Origin: Verrucomicrobia bacterium UBA6015
Lineage (GTDB): Bacteria; Verrucomicrobiota; Kiritimatiellia; UBA8416
NCBI GenBank assembly: GCA_002428045.1
Contig: DIZZ01000164.1
Coordinates: forward strand, 790 to 6,746
Length of the DNA: 5,957 nt
Direction of reading: 5' to 3'
This document shows positions 1 through 5,957 of the stretch, one piece after another. A program made the translations under genes and the position numbers. Each line of letters starts with the position of its first letter. Position 1 is the first letter of the stretch. Under the pieces are notes generated by a model, which saw only the letters and a list, made by a program, of their open reading frames with translations, searched no databases and was not told the origin of the DNA.

Positions 1-2
1 AT

Positions 3-587
3 TTACCATGGCAGGACATTCATTTCTCCTTGATAGGGCCATTCCGCAGGGGCGATAACCAACCCTTTGCGAACAGGGTTAAGGGCGACATACGCCCATT
101 TTTCTGCATAGTGTCTCGCGTCGCGCAATTGCGTGTCCCAGCAATCGCGTTGCCATAACGAACCCGATGGCTTGTGCTCCGCGGACGGTGTGGAACCCGT
201 CCCTCCCGGCTCCGCCCCGGGAGGGCCCGATGCCACGCGGGCCGCCGAGGATAAGCGTAAGGAGGCCTCTGGATTGTTTAAAGCCAACGGTCCAAATCCA
301 TCACGCGCCCGTGTCAGAAGACCCTTCCAATAAGCGGACCACTGATTGACATTGCCAGCGTCAATACTGGCTGGCGAACAAAATAAATGGATGTGATCCG
401 GCATAATCAGGTAATGGCCTACACTCCAGTGATCCGCCTGTTGCCATGCTCGGATCAGCATCTGGTGGAAATCACGATTCGCCAGTAGCGGTTGGCGTTC
501 ATGGGTGCATACGGTCACAAACAGAATGACAGGCTGATTCTTCCGTTCAACATTCGGCAGATGTACAGGATGTCGCCGGGAGGGCAG
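3..587 (-). mobile_element. RAYT (REP-associated tyrosine transposase, Y1/HUH) domain, lacking its own start and interrupted by a repeat
   Basis: Residues 517-710 of the fused ORF match the RAYT branch of Y1 (IS200-like) transposases, single-strand DNA nucleases thought to act on REP/BIME sequences. The visible core is LFVTVCTHERQPLL (538-551), the metal-binding HUH motif in MPDHIHLF (His581 and His583), and the tyrosine helix ending AYVALNPVRKGL (681-692). Aligned from memory with E. coli TnpA-REP, Tyr682 is the nucleophile candidate. The natural-looking end WPYQGEMNVLPW is at 699-710. No ATG, GTG or TTG precedes the domain closely in this frame, and the nearest candidate, GTG at 606-608, lies inside a repeat with no ribosome binding site. 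The gene therefore either lost its own start or is expressed only as a fusion. A 25-residue repeat-derived insert (628-652) lies between the HUH motif and the tyrosine helix. Catalytic residues are present, but activity is doubtful. Confidence 0.82.
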
Positions 588-2135
588 CTTGGGAGGGCCC
601 GATGCCACGCGGGCTGCGGAGGATAAGGGTGTTGTGACGTTTGCACGGGGCAACGGCGCGGACGGTGTGGAACCCGTCCCTCCCGGCACTGGCAACGGCG
701 CGGACGGTGTGGAACCCGTCCCTCCCGGAACAGATCCAAGGCGCATGACGTTTTCGGGCGCGACGAGGGCGGTGAAGGCGTCGTGTGTCATCAGTCCTTG
801 CCGTTCGATAATGGTTGCGATTGGCAGCCCTGTGGTTCGTGATTCCTCCAGCAAGGCACCCGCTTGTCGATACCCCAGCGGTTCGACCAGTGCCGTGGCC
901 GTAGCCACGGAACTCTCGACATGCCGGGCACAGCGCTCCGCATTGACCGCCATCCCCCGAACGCATCGTATGGACAAGCCCCCACATGCCTTGGTCAAGA
1001 GGTGGATGTTTTCAAGCAAGCACTCGGCAATCAGCGGCATGAATGCATTCAGTTCCAGATTGCCGAGCGCCGCCGCCTGGGTGAGTGCCTGGTCGTTGGC
1101 CATTGCACGCATGGCCGCTTGGGAAACCGCTTCCGGCATGACCGGGTTAACTTTACCCGGCATGATGCTCGAGCCTGCCTGCAAGGCTGGGAGGCGTAGT
1201 TCACCGAGCCCGGCGTCCGGCCCGGAGGACATCAGGCGCAGATCACCCGCCACTTTGAGCAAATTCACGGCACAGGTTTTCAGAATACCGCTGACTTCGA
1301 CAAAGGCATCCACGTTCTGTGTTGCCTCAACCAGGTTTTCGGCCCTTGCCAGGCCGAACCCCGTCAGCGAGCGCAGCACCTCCGTCACGCGGAAAATGTA
1401 GGCCCTGGGTGCCCCGAGTCCGGTGCCGATCGCCGTTCCGCCAAGGTTCACAACGCGCAGCCGTTCCTCGCACTTGTACAGGCGCCAGCGGTCGCGGCTG
1501 AAGGCTTCTGCAAACGCACTCATCGTCCGGCCCATGGTCGTCAGGACGGCATCCTGCAGTTCGGTACGTCCGACCTTGACCACGTTGCCGAAATCCTTTT
1601 CCCGGTCTTCAAACGCTTCCTGCAGGGCGATCACGGATCGCTCCAGGATTTTAATGCCAGTAATGGCGGCCACCCGCATCGCTGTGGGATAGGTATCGTT
1701 AGTCGATTGAAAGCGGTTGAAATCCTCGATGGGATGCAGCACGGAATAGGTTCCCGGCGTATGGCCCAGGATCTGCAGGGCACGGTTGGTCAATACCTCG
1801 TTCACCGCCATATTGGTGGATGTTCCGGCACCGCCCTGGAGGGCATCGACAAGGATATGGGCATCCAGCAATCCCTGGCGCATTTCCTTGCAGGCCGTGA
1901 TCATCGCCTCGTGGGTGTTGGCGTTGCCGTACCCCAGGTCGTGTGCGGTTTGGATGCAGGCTTGCTTGACCGTCCCAAAGGCGTGGATCAGCTCGGGCCG
2001 GACGGGACGACCAGCCATATCGAAGTTCTCGATTGCACGAAGGGTGTGGATCCCATACAGGGCACCGGCAGGAAGCTCGCGTGTGCCGAGGGCATCCTGC
2101 TCCGTCCGTTGGCTATCTTTATTCATCGGCTCCAT
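3..2135 (-). CDS. aspA: Aspartate ammonia-lyase with in-frame C-terminal REP-repeat linker and RAYT transposase domain
   Basis: This single 710-codon ORF has two unrelated parts. Residues 1 to about 468 (732-2135) are an aspartase of the fumarase/aspartase superfamily, which reversibly converts L-aspartate to fumarate and ammonium as a cytoplasmic tetramer. Conserved segments appear in order: GGAGTSTNMAVNEV at 101-114, QSTNDTYPTAMR at 143-154, GRTELQDAV at 189-197, GGTAIGTG at 232-239, and the signature loop GSSIMPGKVNPVMPE at 321-335 with the likely catalytic serine (322 or 323) and Lys328/Asn330. GGAGTS favours aspartase over class II fumarase. Position 192 is Glu, where the E. coli and Bacillus enzymes have Gln or His. 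Residues 469-516 are translated repeats and 517-710 a RAYT domain. A normal aspartase ends near residue 468, so its stop codon has been lost. Met1 has no Shine-Dalgarno; Met4 (ATG 2124-2126) has GGAG only three bases upstream, so the start is uncertain. Whether the long product is stable is unknown. Confidence 0.9.
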   Translation of the reverse strand: MEPMNKDSQRTEQDALGTRELPAGALYGIHTLRAIENFDMAGRPVRPELIHAFGTVKQACIQTAHDLGYGNANTHEAMITACKEMRQGLLDAHILVDALQGGAGTSTNMAVNEVLTNRALQILGHTPGTYSVLHPIEDFNRFQSTNDTYPTAMRVAAITGIKILERSVIALQEAFEDREKDFGNVVKVGRTELQDAVLTTMGRTMSAFAEAFSRDRWRLYKCEERLRVVNLGGTAIGTGLGAPRAYIFRVTEVLRSLTGFGLARAENLVEATQNVDAFVEVSGILKTCAVNLLKVAGDLRLMSSGPDAGLGELRLPALQAGSSIMPGKVNPVMPEAVSQAAMRAMANDQALTQAAALGNLELNAFMPLIAECLLENIHLLTKACGGLSIRCVRGMAVNAERCARHVESSVATATALVEPLGYRQAGALLEESRTTGLPIATIIERQGLMTHDAFTALVAPENVMRLGSVPGGTGSTPSAPLPVPGGTGSTPSAPLPRANVTTPLSSAARVASGPPKLPSRRHPVHLPNVERKNQPVILFVTVCTHERQPLLANRDFHQMLIRAWQQADHWSVGHYLIMPDHIHLFCSPASIDAGNVNQWSAYWKGLLTRARDGFGPLALNNPEASLRLSSAARVASGPPGAEPGGTGSTPSAEHKPSGSLWQRDCWDTQLRDARHYAEKWAYVALNPVRKGLVIAPAEWPYQGEMNVLPW
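181..255 (-). repeat. Composite REP-like element (module 1 plus module 2) inside the RAYT coding sequence
   Basis: Module 1 (181-209) carries the GGACGG/CCGTCC hairpin at 183-188 and 197-202. Module 2 (219-255) matches 591-627. Where they meet, CCCTCCCGG (201-209) and CCGGGAGGG (217-225) form a perfect 9-bp inverted repeat around a 7-base loop. Translated on the minus strand, the element gives about 25 residues, 628-652 of the fused ORF, starting LSSAARVASGPP and ending GGTGSTPSA, and it keeps the frame. Multiple imperfect palindromes next to a RAYT gene fit the known RAYT/REP association. Confidence 0.9.
591..627 (-). repeat. REP-like module-2 unit upstream of the RAYT domain
   Basis: This 37-bp unit runs, on the plus strand, from GGGAGGGCCCGATGCC to GGATAAG. 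It matches the unit at 219-255 at 35 of 37 positions; the two differences are at 614 and 617. On the minus strand it encodes LSSAARVASGPP. A second GGGAGGGC sits 13 bp away at 578-585, so part of the unit's edge is duplicated directly before the RAYT domain. Confidence 0.9.
649..728 (-). repeat. Two tandem REP-like module-1 units, 42-bp period
   Basis: Two identical 38-bp copies lie at 649-686 and 691-728, separated by CACT, which gives a 42-bp period. Each carries an inverted repeat, GGACGG and CCGTCC around an 8-base loop (660-665 with 674-679; 702-707 with 716-721), followed by CTCCCGG. On the coding strand each unit translates to the same 14 residues, VPGGTGSTPSAPLP. Because 42 is a multiple of 3, gain or loss of a unit would not break the reading frame. 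The units lie just after the aspartase domain and before the RAYT domain. Confidence 0.93.
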
Positions 2136-2147
2136 GAACGGGATATC

Positions 2148-3524
2148 TCAGCAGTATACGTCGTGTTTGCCGGCCTTAACCTGATCGAGCAGCGTTTGCG
2201 AGCGGCGGGCGATGTCCGGAGGCATTTCACTGATTGCCCGGGCAATGAGTGCATCGCCGATGGCTCGGGTCTCGGGCGAGGCGTAATCCATCAGGTACTC
2301 CTCGAAGGTTGAAATCGCATTCGGGGCGCAGTGCCGCTTGATCTCGCCCGGCTTGGCGATGTCCATGAAGTCCGCCCCCGTGCGTCCGAGCCGGTAGCAG
2401 CCGGTACAGAACGAGGGGATGTAACCCAGCTCGGCAATCGAGCGTATCACCTCGTCCAGCGAACGGTGGTCACCGAGCGAGAACTGGCTGGCGTCCATCT
2501 GCTCGTCCTCGGCATAGCCGCCAGGGTTGGTGCGGCTGCCCGCCGAGATCTGCGAGACGCCCAGCGCGAAGGTCTCGCGGCGCATGTGGGGCGTTTCGCG
2601 GGTGGACATGATGATGCCGGTGTAGGGGACCGCCAGCCGCAGGATGGCGACGATCTTGCGGAAATCGATATCACTGACCGGTTTGGGCGGGTGGCTGGCG
2701 AGATCCGCGCCGGTGGCCGGTTCGAGTCTCGGTACGCTGACCGTGTGTGGCCCGACGCCGAATTTCTGTTCCAGGTGGGCGATATGCTGCATCAGGGCCT
2801 GCAGCTCGAACCGCCAATCAGCCAGGCCGAAGAGTACGCCAATCCCGACATCATCAATCCCCGCCTCCATGGCGCGGTCGATCGCGGTGATCCGCCAGTC
2901 ATAGTCCTGCTTCTTGCCGCCCAGATGCACGTTGGCGTAGGTCTCGTGATGATACGTCTCCTGGAAGATCTGGTAGGTGCCGATCTTCGCCGCCTTGAGC
3001 TGCCTGAACTCCTCCACATTGAGCGGGGCGACATTCACGTTGACCCGGCGGATCTCGCCGTTGTTGTGCTTCACGGAGTAGACCGTGTCGATGGCATCGA
3101 GGATGTACTTGAACCCCTGCTTCGGATAAGACTCGCCAGCGACCAACAGAACTCGCTTGTGTCCCTGGTCGATCAGGATGCGGGTTTCCTCGGCGATTTC
3201 GGCAGGGGTCAGGGCGCGCCGGCGGATCTCGGTATTCCTGGCCCGGAATGCACAATACAGGCATTCATTGCCACAGAGGTTCGATACATAAAGCGGCGCG
3301 AAGATCACTAGGCGACGGCCATAGATCTCGTCCTTGATCGTGCGGGCGGTCTCGAACAGGGCGGCCATCTGCTCCGGATCGCTGAGTGTACAGAGGGCGG
3401 CCACCTCGTCGGCACCGATGCCTTTCATATCGCGGGCATGTGCAAGGATCTCGTCGATCCGTCGTCCGTCGGGAGCCTGGTTGCGGGTCAATGTCTGGCT
3501 GATCTCGTTTTCGTTGATAAACAT
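2148..3524 (-). CDS. hydG: HydG, [FeFe]-hydrogenase maturation radical-SAM tyrosine lyase
   Basis: HydG is a cytoplasmic enzyme that uses S-adenosylmethionine to cleave L-tyrosine to p-cresol and a dehydroglycine fragment. It turns that fragment into CO and CN- on an auxiliary iron-sulfur cluster, giving an Fe(CO)2(CN) unit for the H-cluster assembled on HydF. The 458-residue product has the expected full family length. The radical-SAM motif CX3CX2C is at Cys84, Cys88 and Cys91 (CGNECLYC). The C-terminal auxiliary-cluster motif CX2CX22C, which separates HydG from the related ThiH, is at Cys373, Cys376 and Cys399. His260 in GPHTVSVPR may match the histidine that helps bind the labile fifth iron in characterised HydG; that is from memory. 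The ATG at 3522-3524 is preceded by AGGAAAG nine bases upstream, supporting this start. The gene is intact and ends 12 bp before the aspartase ORF, so the two are probably one operon. Confidence 0.96.
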   Translation of the reverse strand: MFINENEISQTLTRNQAPDGRRIDEILAHARDMKGIGADEVAALCTLSDPEQMAALFETARTIKDEIYGRRLVIFAPLYVSNLCGNECLYCAFRARNTEIRRRALTPAEIAEETRILIDQGHKRVLLVAGESYPKQGFKYILDAIDTVYSVKHNNGEIRRVNVNVAPLNVEEFRQLKAAKIGTYQIFQETYHHETYANVHLGGKKQDYDWRITAIDRAMEAGIDDVGIGVLFGLADWRFELQALMQHIAHLEQKFGVGPHTVSVPRLEPATGADLASHPPKPVSDIDFRKIVAILRLAVPYTGIIMSTRETPHMRRETFALGVSQISAGSRTNPGGYAEDEQMDASQFSLGDHRSLDEVIRSIAELGYIPSFCTGCYRLGRTGADFMDIAKPGEIKRHCAPNAISTFEEYLMDYASPETRAIGDALIARAISEMPPDIARRSQTLLDQVKAGKHDVYC

Positions 3525-3716
3525 GGCAATCCACTTTCCTCAAAGGTTGTAATTCACTATTTTCGAATCTTACTATACCGATATGGGTTTGTCTGCAATG
3601 AAATTAGCACCGTTTCGATTCCGAAAAACAGGGCACTGCAGCAATTCTAATTTTGGCCGGTGGCCGTGATTCGTGGAAGGGCTGTAGGCTCAGGATTTGA
3701 GGCGCGAGTCAAGTAG
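3525..3716 (-). promoter_or_regulatory. hydG upstream region with ribosome binding site and weak promoter candidate
   Basis: This 192-bp noncoding stretch lies between the divergent hydG and DruA-like genes. On the minus strand AGGAAAG (3534-3540) is a good Shine-Dalgarno nine bases from the hydG ATG. A sigma-70-like pair, TTGCAG (3593-3598) and TATAGT (3572-3577), has only a 15-base spacer, so it is weak. A small inverted repeat, TTTCG-N4-CGAAA (3613-3626), lies just upstream and could be an operator. I see no sigma-54 element and no clear FNR box. Beyond about 3629 the DNA may belong to the neighbouring insertion sequence. Confidence 0.45.
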
Positions 3717-4655
3717 GTGCGAAACTTTTTCATTTTTTCTGGACTCAAGCTTTCGTTTCCCGTATCGTTGTTCCCAATGAAGGAGGGAAAAGTCATTCAA
3801 GGTCGCTGCCTCAGCTCGTCTGACATCGGGTTGATCAGGAGCCTGCTTGCGGAGCATACCGATTGGAACCGCAGCCGGCTTTCGCGCGAGTTGTGTCAAC
3901 GCTGGGACTGGCGTAACGGCAAGGGGTTGCTCAAGGATATGGCGGCGCGGACGCTGCTGCTGAAGCTTGAACGGCTCGGGGAGATCCGGCTGCCCTTGCG
4001 CGACCAACCTGGGCGCCCGAACCGCAGTGGATTGGCGATTCCCGATGAGATGGCCCACGAGACGAGTACGATCAGGGAGGGCCTGGGGAGATTGCGTCCC
4101 CTTCGGATAGATCGGATCGAGGCCGGGGACCAGCGGCTCGATCTCTTCAAGTACCTGCTTCATCGCTACCATTATCTCGGCCATCAGCGTTGCGTGGGCG
4201 AGAACCTCAAGTTGATGGTCAGCGACCATTCAGGACGCTTGCTGGCCTGCATGCTGTTTGGCTCGGCGGCATGGAAGGTAAAGAGTCGTGATGAATTTAT
4301 CGGCTGGGATCGGCAGGTACGCGAGCAAAACCTCGCGAAACTGACCAACAACACGCGCTTGCTGATCCTGCCGTGGGTACAGGTGCCACATCTGGCCAGC
4401 CACTTGCTCTCTCTCGTCTGCCGGCAACTCTCCGGACTGTGGATGGACGCCTACGGTCATGGCATCGATCTGGTCGAGACCTTCGTCGAGCGCGAGCGCT
4501 TCCGGGGAACGTGCTACCGGGCCGCAGGCTGGGTGCATGCGGGTGCCACGACCGGACGCAGCCGCAATGATGTGAACCAGACGCTCTCGGTGCCGGTCAA
4601 GGATGTCTTGCTTTACCCGCTTAGCCCCGACTTTCGCCGGAGGCTGTGCATATGA
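3717..4655 (+). CDS. DUF4338 / DruA-like protein of an insertion sequence
   Basis: The product, 312 residues from a GTG at 3717 or 292 from the ATG at 3777, belongs to the DUF4338 family. Databases often name that family after DruA of the Druantia anti-phage system. Its biochemical role is unknown to me. Residues below count from the GTG. The recognisable core runs from HRYHYLGHQRCVGENLKLMV (about 149-168), through LLACMLFGSAAWK (175-187), EFIGWDRQVREQNL (192-205) and NNTRLLILPWVQVPHLASHLL (211-231), to LVETFVERERFRGTCYRAAGW (about 252-272) and TTGRSRND (277-284). Around residues 36-100 is a basic region with NRSRLSRELCQRWDW that could bind DNA. None of DruB-E is in the window. The stop overlaps the next ATG as ATGA, so the two are translationally coupled, which fits an insertion-sequence accessory gene rather than a defence system. 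Start choice is unsure: neither GTG 3717 nor ATG 3777 has a good ribosome binding site. Confidence 0.85.
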   Translation: MRNFFIFSGLKLSFPVSLFPMKEGKVIQGRCLSSSDIGLIRSLLAEHTDWNRSRLSRELCQRWDWRNGKGLLKDMAARTLLLKLERLGEIRLPLRDQPGRPNRSGLAIPDEMAHETSTIREGLGRLRPLRIDRIEAGDQRLDLFKYLLHRYHYLGHQRCVGENLKLMVSDHSGRLLACMLFGSAAWKVKSRDEFIGWDRQVREQNLAKLTNNTRLLILPWVQVPHLASHLLSLVCRQLSGLWMDAYGHGIDLVETFVERERFRGTCYRAAGWVHAGATTGRSRNDVNQTLSVPVKDVLLYPLSPDFRRRLCI

Positions 4656-5746
4656 GCCTGCAGCGTTTCGATCAACTCATCGGCTCGATCCGCCAATACA
4701 TGGGGCCCTGCACGACCGGCGCACGGGCAAGAACAAGAAGTACACGATGGAAGATATCGGCCTTGCCGCCTTCTCGGTCTTCTACACCCAGAGCCCCTCG
4801 TTCCTGGCCTCCCAGAAAGCCATGGAGGAGAGCAATGCCCGGAGCCTGTTCCAGATCGATAAGATCCCTTGCGACAACCATATCCGCGACATCATCGGCC
4901 AGGTGCCGCCCGAGGCGCTCTACCCGCTCTATGACGAGATTTTCGAGAGTCTGTGTGAACGCGACGTGATCAAGACCTTCCAGAGCGTCAATGGCACCAC
5001 GCCGATCGCCCTGGACGGCACCTGGTACTTCTCCTCCGCAAACATCCACTGCGACCAGTGCTCGACCATTCAACATAAAGGCGGCCCGCTCACCCACTAC
5101 CACAGCGCCATTACCCCGGTGATCGTCGCTCCCGCCCAGAAGCATGCCATCGCCCTGCGCCCCGAATTCATCGTGCCCCAGGACGGCCATGACAAGCAGG
5201 ACTGCGAAACCGCGGCAGGCAAACGCTGGCTCGACAAGCATGCCGCCAAGTACCTGGCGCTCCTGGACAACAACGTCACGTACCTGGGTGACGATCTCTA
5301 CTCCCGCCAGCCCTTCTGCCGCCGCGTCCTCCAGCAACGCTCCCACTTCATCTTCACCTGCAAGCCCGACTCCCATCCGCACCTGGGTCACGGACTGGAG
5401 GATCGACGATGAAAATATCTCCGGTATCGTCGCCACCGCACGGTGCCGATGGAAGATCGAGAACGAGAACAACAACACACTCAAGACCAAGGGCTACCAC
5501 CTGGAGCACAACTTCGGCCATGGGGAAAAGCACCTTTCCTCGCTGCTGGCCGCCATGAACATGCTCGCGCACCTCGTCCACACCTTCCTGTCCTACGGCG
5601 ACGGGAGCTACCGGCTGATCCGGGCTAAACTGGCCACCCGCCAAACCTTCTTCGAACACATCCGTGCGCTGATGTTCTATATCGACTTCGAATCATGGGA
5701 GGCCATGATGGACTTCATGATGCGCGGACTCGAAATCGGACCCTAA
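4652..5746 (+). pseudogene. DDE transposase (IS4/ISNCY-like), frameshifted and probably internally deleted
   Basis: The gene begins with ATG at 4652-4654 (MSLQRFDQLIGSIRQYMG), overlapping the stop of the DruA-like gene. Homology then moves to the -1 frame at the G run 4702-4705 (ALHDRRTGKNKKYTMEDIGLAAF onward) and continues to about 5385. It returns to the first frame for TDWRIDDENISGIV, RCRWKIENENNN and KGYHLEHNFGHG, ending at TAA 5744-5746. Catalytic candidates survive: Asp in ALDGT (5014-5016), Asp in LGDD (5290-5295) and Glu in RWKIE (5459-5461). From memory of relatives, about 70-80 residues should lie between CKPDSH and the DEN...RWKIE region; here only about 20 remain, so the second frame change looks like a deletion. 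Family naming (IS4-like fold, ISNCY group) is from recall. The enzyme is very unlikely to be functional as encoded. Confidence 0.86.
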
Positions 5747-5957
5747 GCACCCCAAGAGGCTTGAACGGAAACAGCGGTCGTATTGTGCCCTGAAAGCGTC
5801 ATCCTCCATCGCTTTGCGCGGGCGCCCTCCAAAACCGCTCAAAACAGACCCTCGGCGTACGACTACGGCGACGACTACGGATCACGAAATGCAATCCGTT
5901 ACCAAAACCGGCTGGAACGGAGCAGCCAAATGGATAGAATCACGATCCCATCGTCTT
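5747..5957. other. Right flank of the insertion sequence, no firm gene
   Basis: These 211 bp follow the transposase stop. They include the provisional right end (5785-5792), a GGGCGCCC palindrome (5820-5827), and a direct repeat of ACGACTACGG at 5859-5868 and 5871-5880 with a 12-bp period. An open frame from ATG 5889-5891 continues to the window edge for 23 codons (MQSVTKTGWNGAAKW...), but it has no clear ribosome binding site and I do not recognise the peptide. It could be the start of a gene or chance. Confidence 0.4.

Larger units (their letters stand above)
3629..5792 (+). mobile_element. Insertion sequence carrying a DruA-like gene and a broken transposase (ends provisional)
   Basis: Two plus-strand genes coupled by ATGA, a DUF4338 protein and a DDE transposase, form a compact mobile unit. 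The only end candidate I can see is an 8-bp inverted repeat, CAGGGCAC at 3629-3636 and GTGCCCTG at 5785-5792, flanked on each side by AAA (3626-3628 and 5793-5795). An 8-bp match between two flanks of this size could arise by chance, so the true ends may differ by tens of bases. The coding body of the element is secure; the limits are not. Confidence 0.5.

Noticed and set aside
181..728. CRISPR array
   Set aside because: The repeats are coding, palindromic and irregularly arranged, with a 4-bp spacer between two of them and no unique regular spacers.
589..1401. Plus-strand 270-codon ORF opposite aspA and the repeats
   Set aside because: It is antisense to well-conserved aspartase motifs, its peptide is low-complexity and Ser/Arg-rich, and its openness follows from GC-rich codon use on the other strand.
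1707..2312. Plus-strand 201-codon ORF spanning the hydG/aspA junction
   Set aside because: It overlaps two real minus-strand genes in antisense and has no recognisable motif.
2331..3311. Plus-strand 326-codon ORF opposite hydG
   Set aside because: It is fully antisense to HydG, whose cysteine motifs and length are diagnostic; no domain is recognisable in the antisense product.
3651..3668. Alternative left terminal inverted repeat matching 5817-5834 reversed
   Set aside because: Only 13 of 18 positions match in GC-rich DNA, with no target duplication; chance is likely.
3717..4655. Complete Druantia anti-phage system
   Set aside because: Only a DruA-family protein is present. Its coupled neighbour is a transposase, and no DruB-E or large helicase gene is in the window.
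4672..5490. Minus-strand 272-codon ORF opposite the transposase
   Set aside because: It is a mirror of the transposase in a GC-rich region, with no ribosome binding site or recognisable domain.

Overview
The window reads as a piece of a GC-rich proteobacterial chromosome. A gammaproteobacterium is my guess from the protein style and the repeat-rich GC-rich DNA, but no taxonomic marker is present. It joins an [FeFe]-hydrogenase maturation locus to mobile DNA on both sides of it.

The left 60% is on the minus strand. hydG (2148-3524), the radical-SAM tyrosine lyase that makes the CO and CN- ligands of the hydrogenase H-cluster, is followed after 12 bp by an aspartate ammonia-lyase gene. The two look co-transcribed, and other maturation genes (hydE, hydF) may continue past the left edge. 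The aspartase ORF does not stop where the enzyme should end, near residue 468. It reads through two tandem 42-bp REP-like units and a second repeat module into a REP-associated tyrosine transposase (RAYT, Y1/HUH type), giving one 710-codon ORF that ends at position 3. A further copy of the same two-module repeat lies inside the RAYT coding sequence as an in-frame insert of about 25 codons.

Positions 3525-3716 are noncoding. They hold the hydG ribosome binding site, a weak promoter candidate, and probably the left end of an insertion sequence.

The right part, on the plus strand, is that insertion sequence. It has a DUF4338 / DruA-like gene (3717 or 3777 to 4655) overlapping by ATGA a DDE transposase gene (4652-5746). 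The transposase is broken by a -1 frameshift at a G run (4702-4705) and by a second frame change, probably with an internal deletion, near 5380-5400. The element is therefore likely immobile unless helped in trans. The last 211 bp (5747-5957) hold the right end of the element and its flank, with no firm gene.

Functionally, HydG consumes tyrosine for diatomic ligands. The adjacent aspartase could release ammonium, possibly for the bridging amine of the H-cluster. The RAYT/REP material and the insertion sequence are later arrivals that altered the 3' end of aspA and the 5' flank of hydG.
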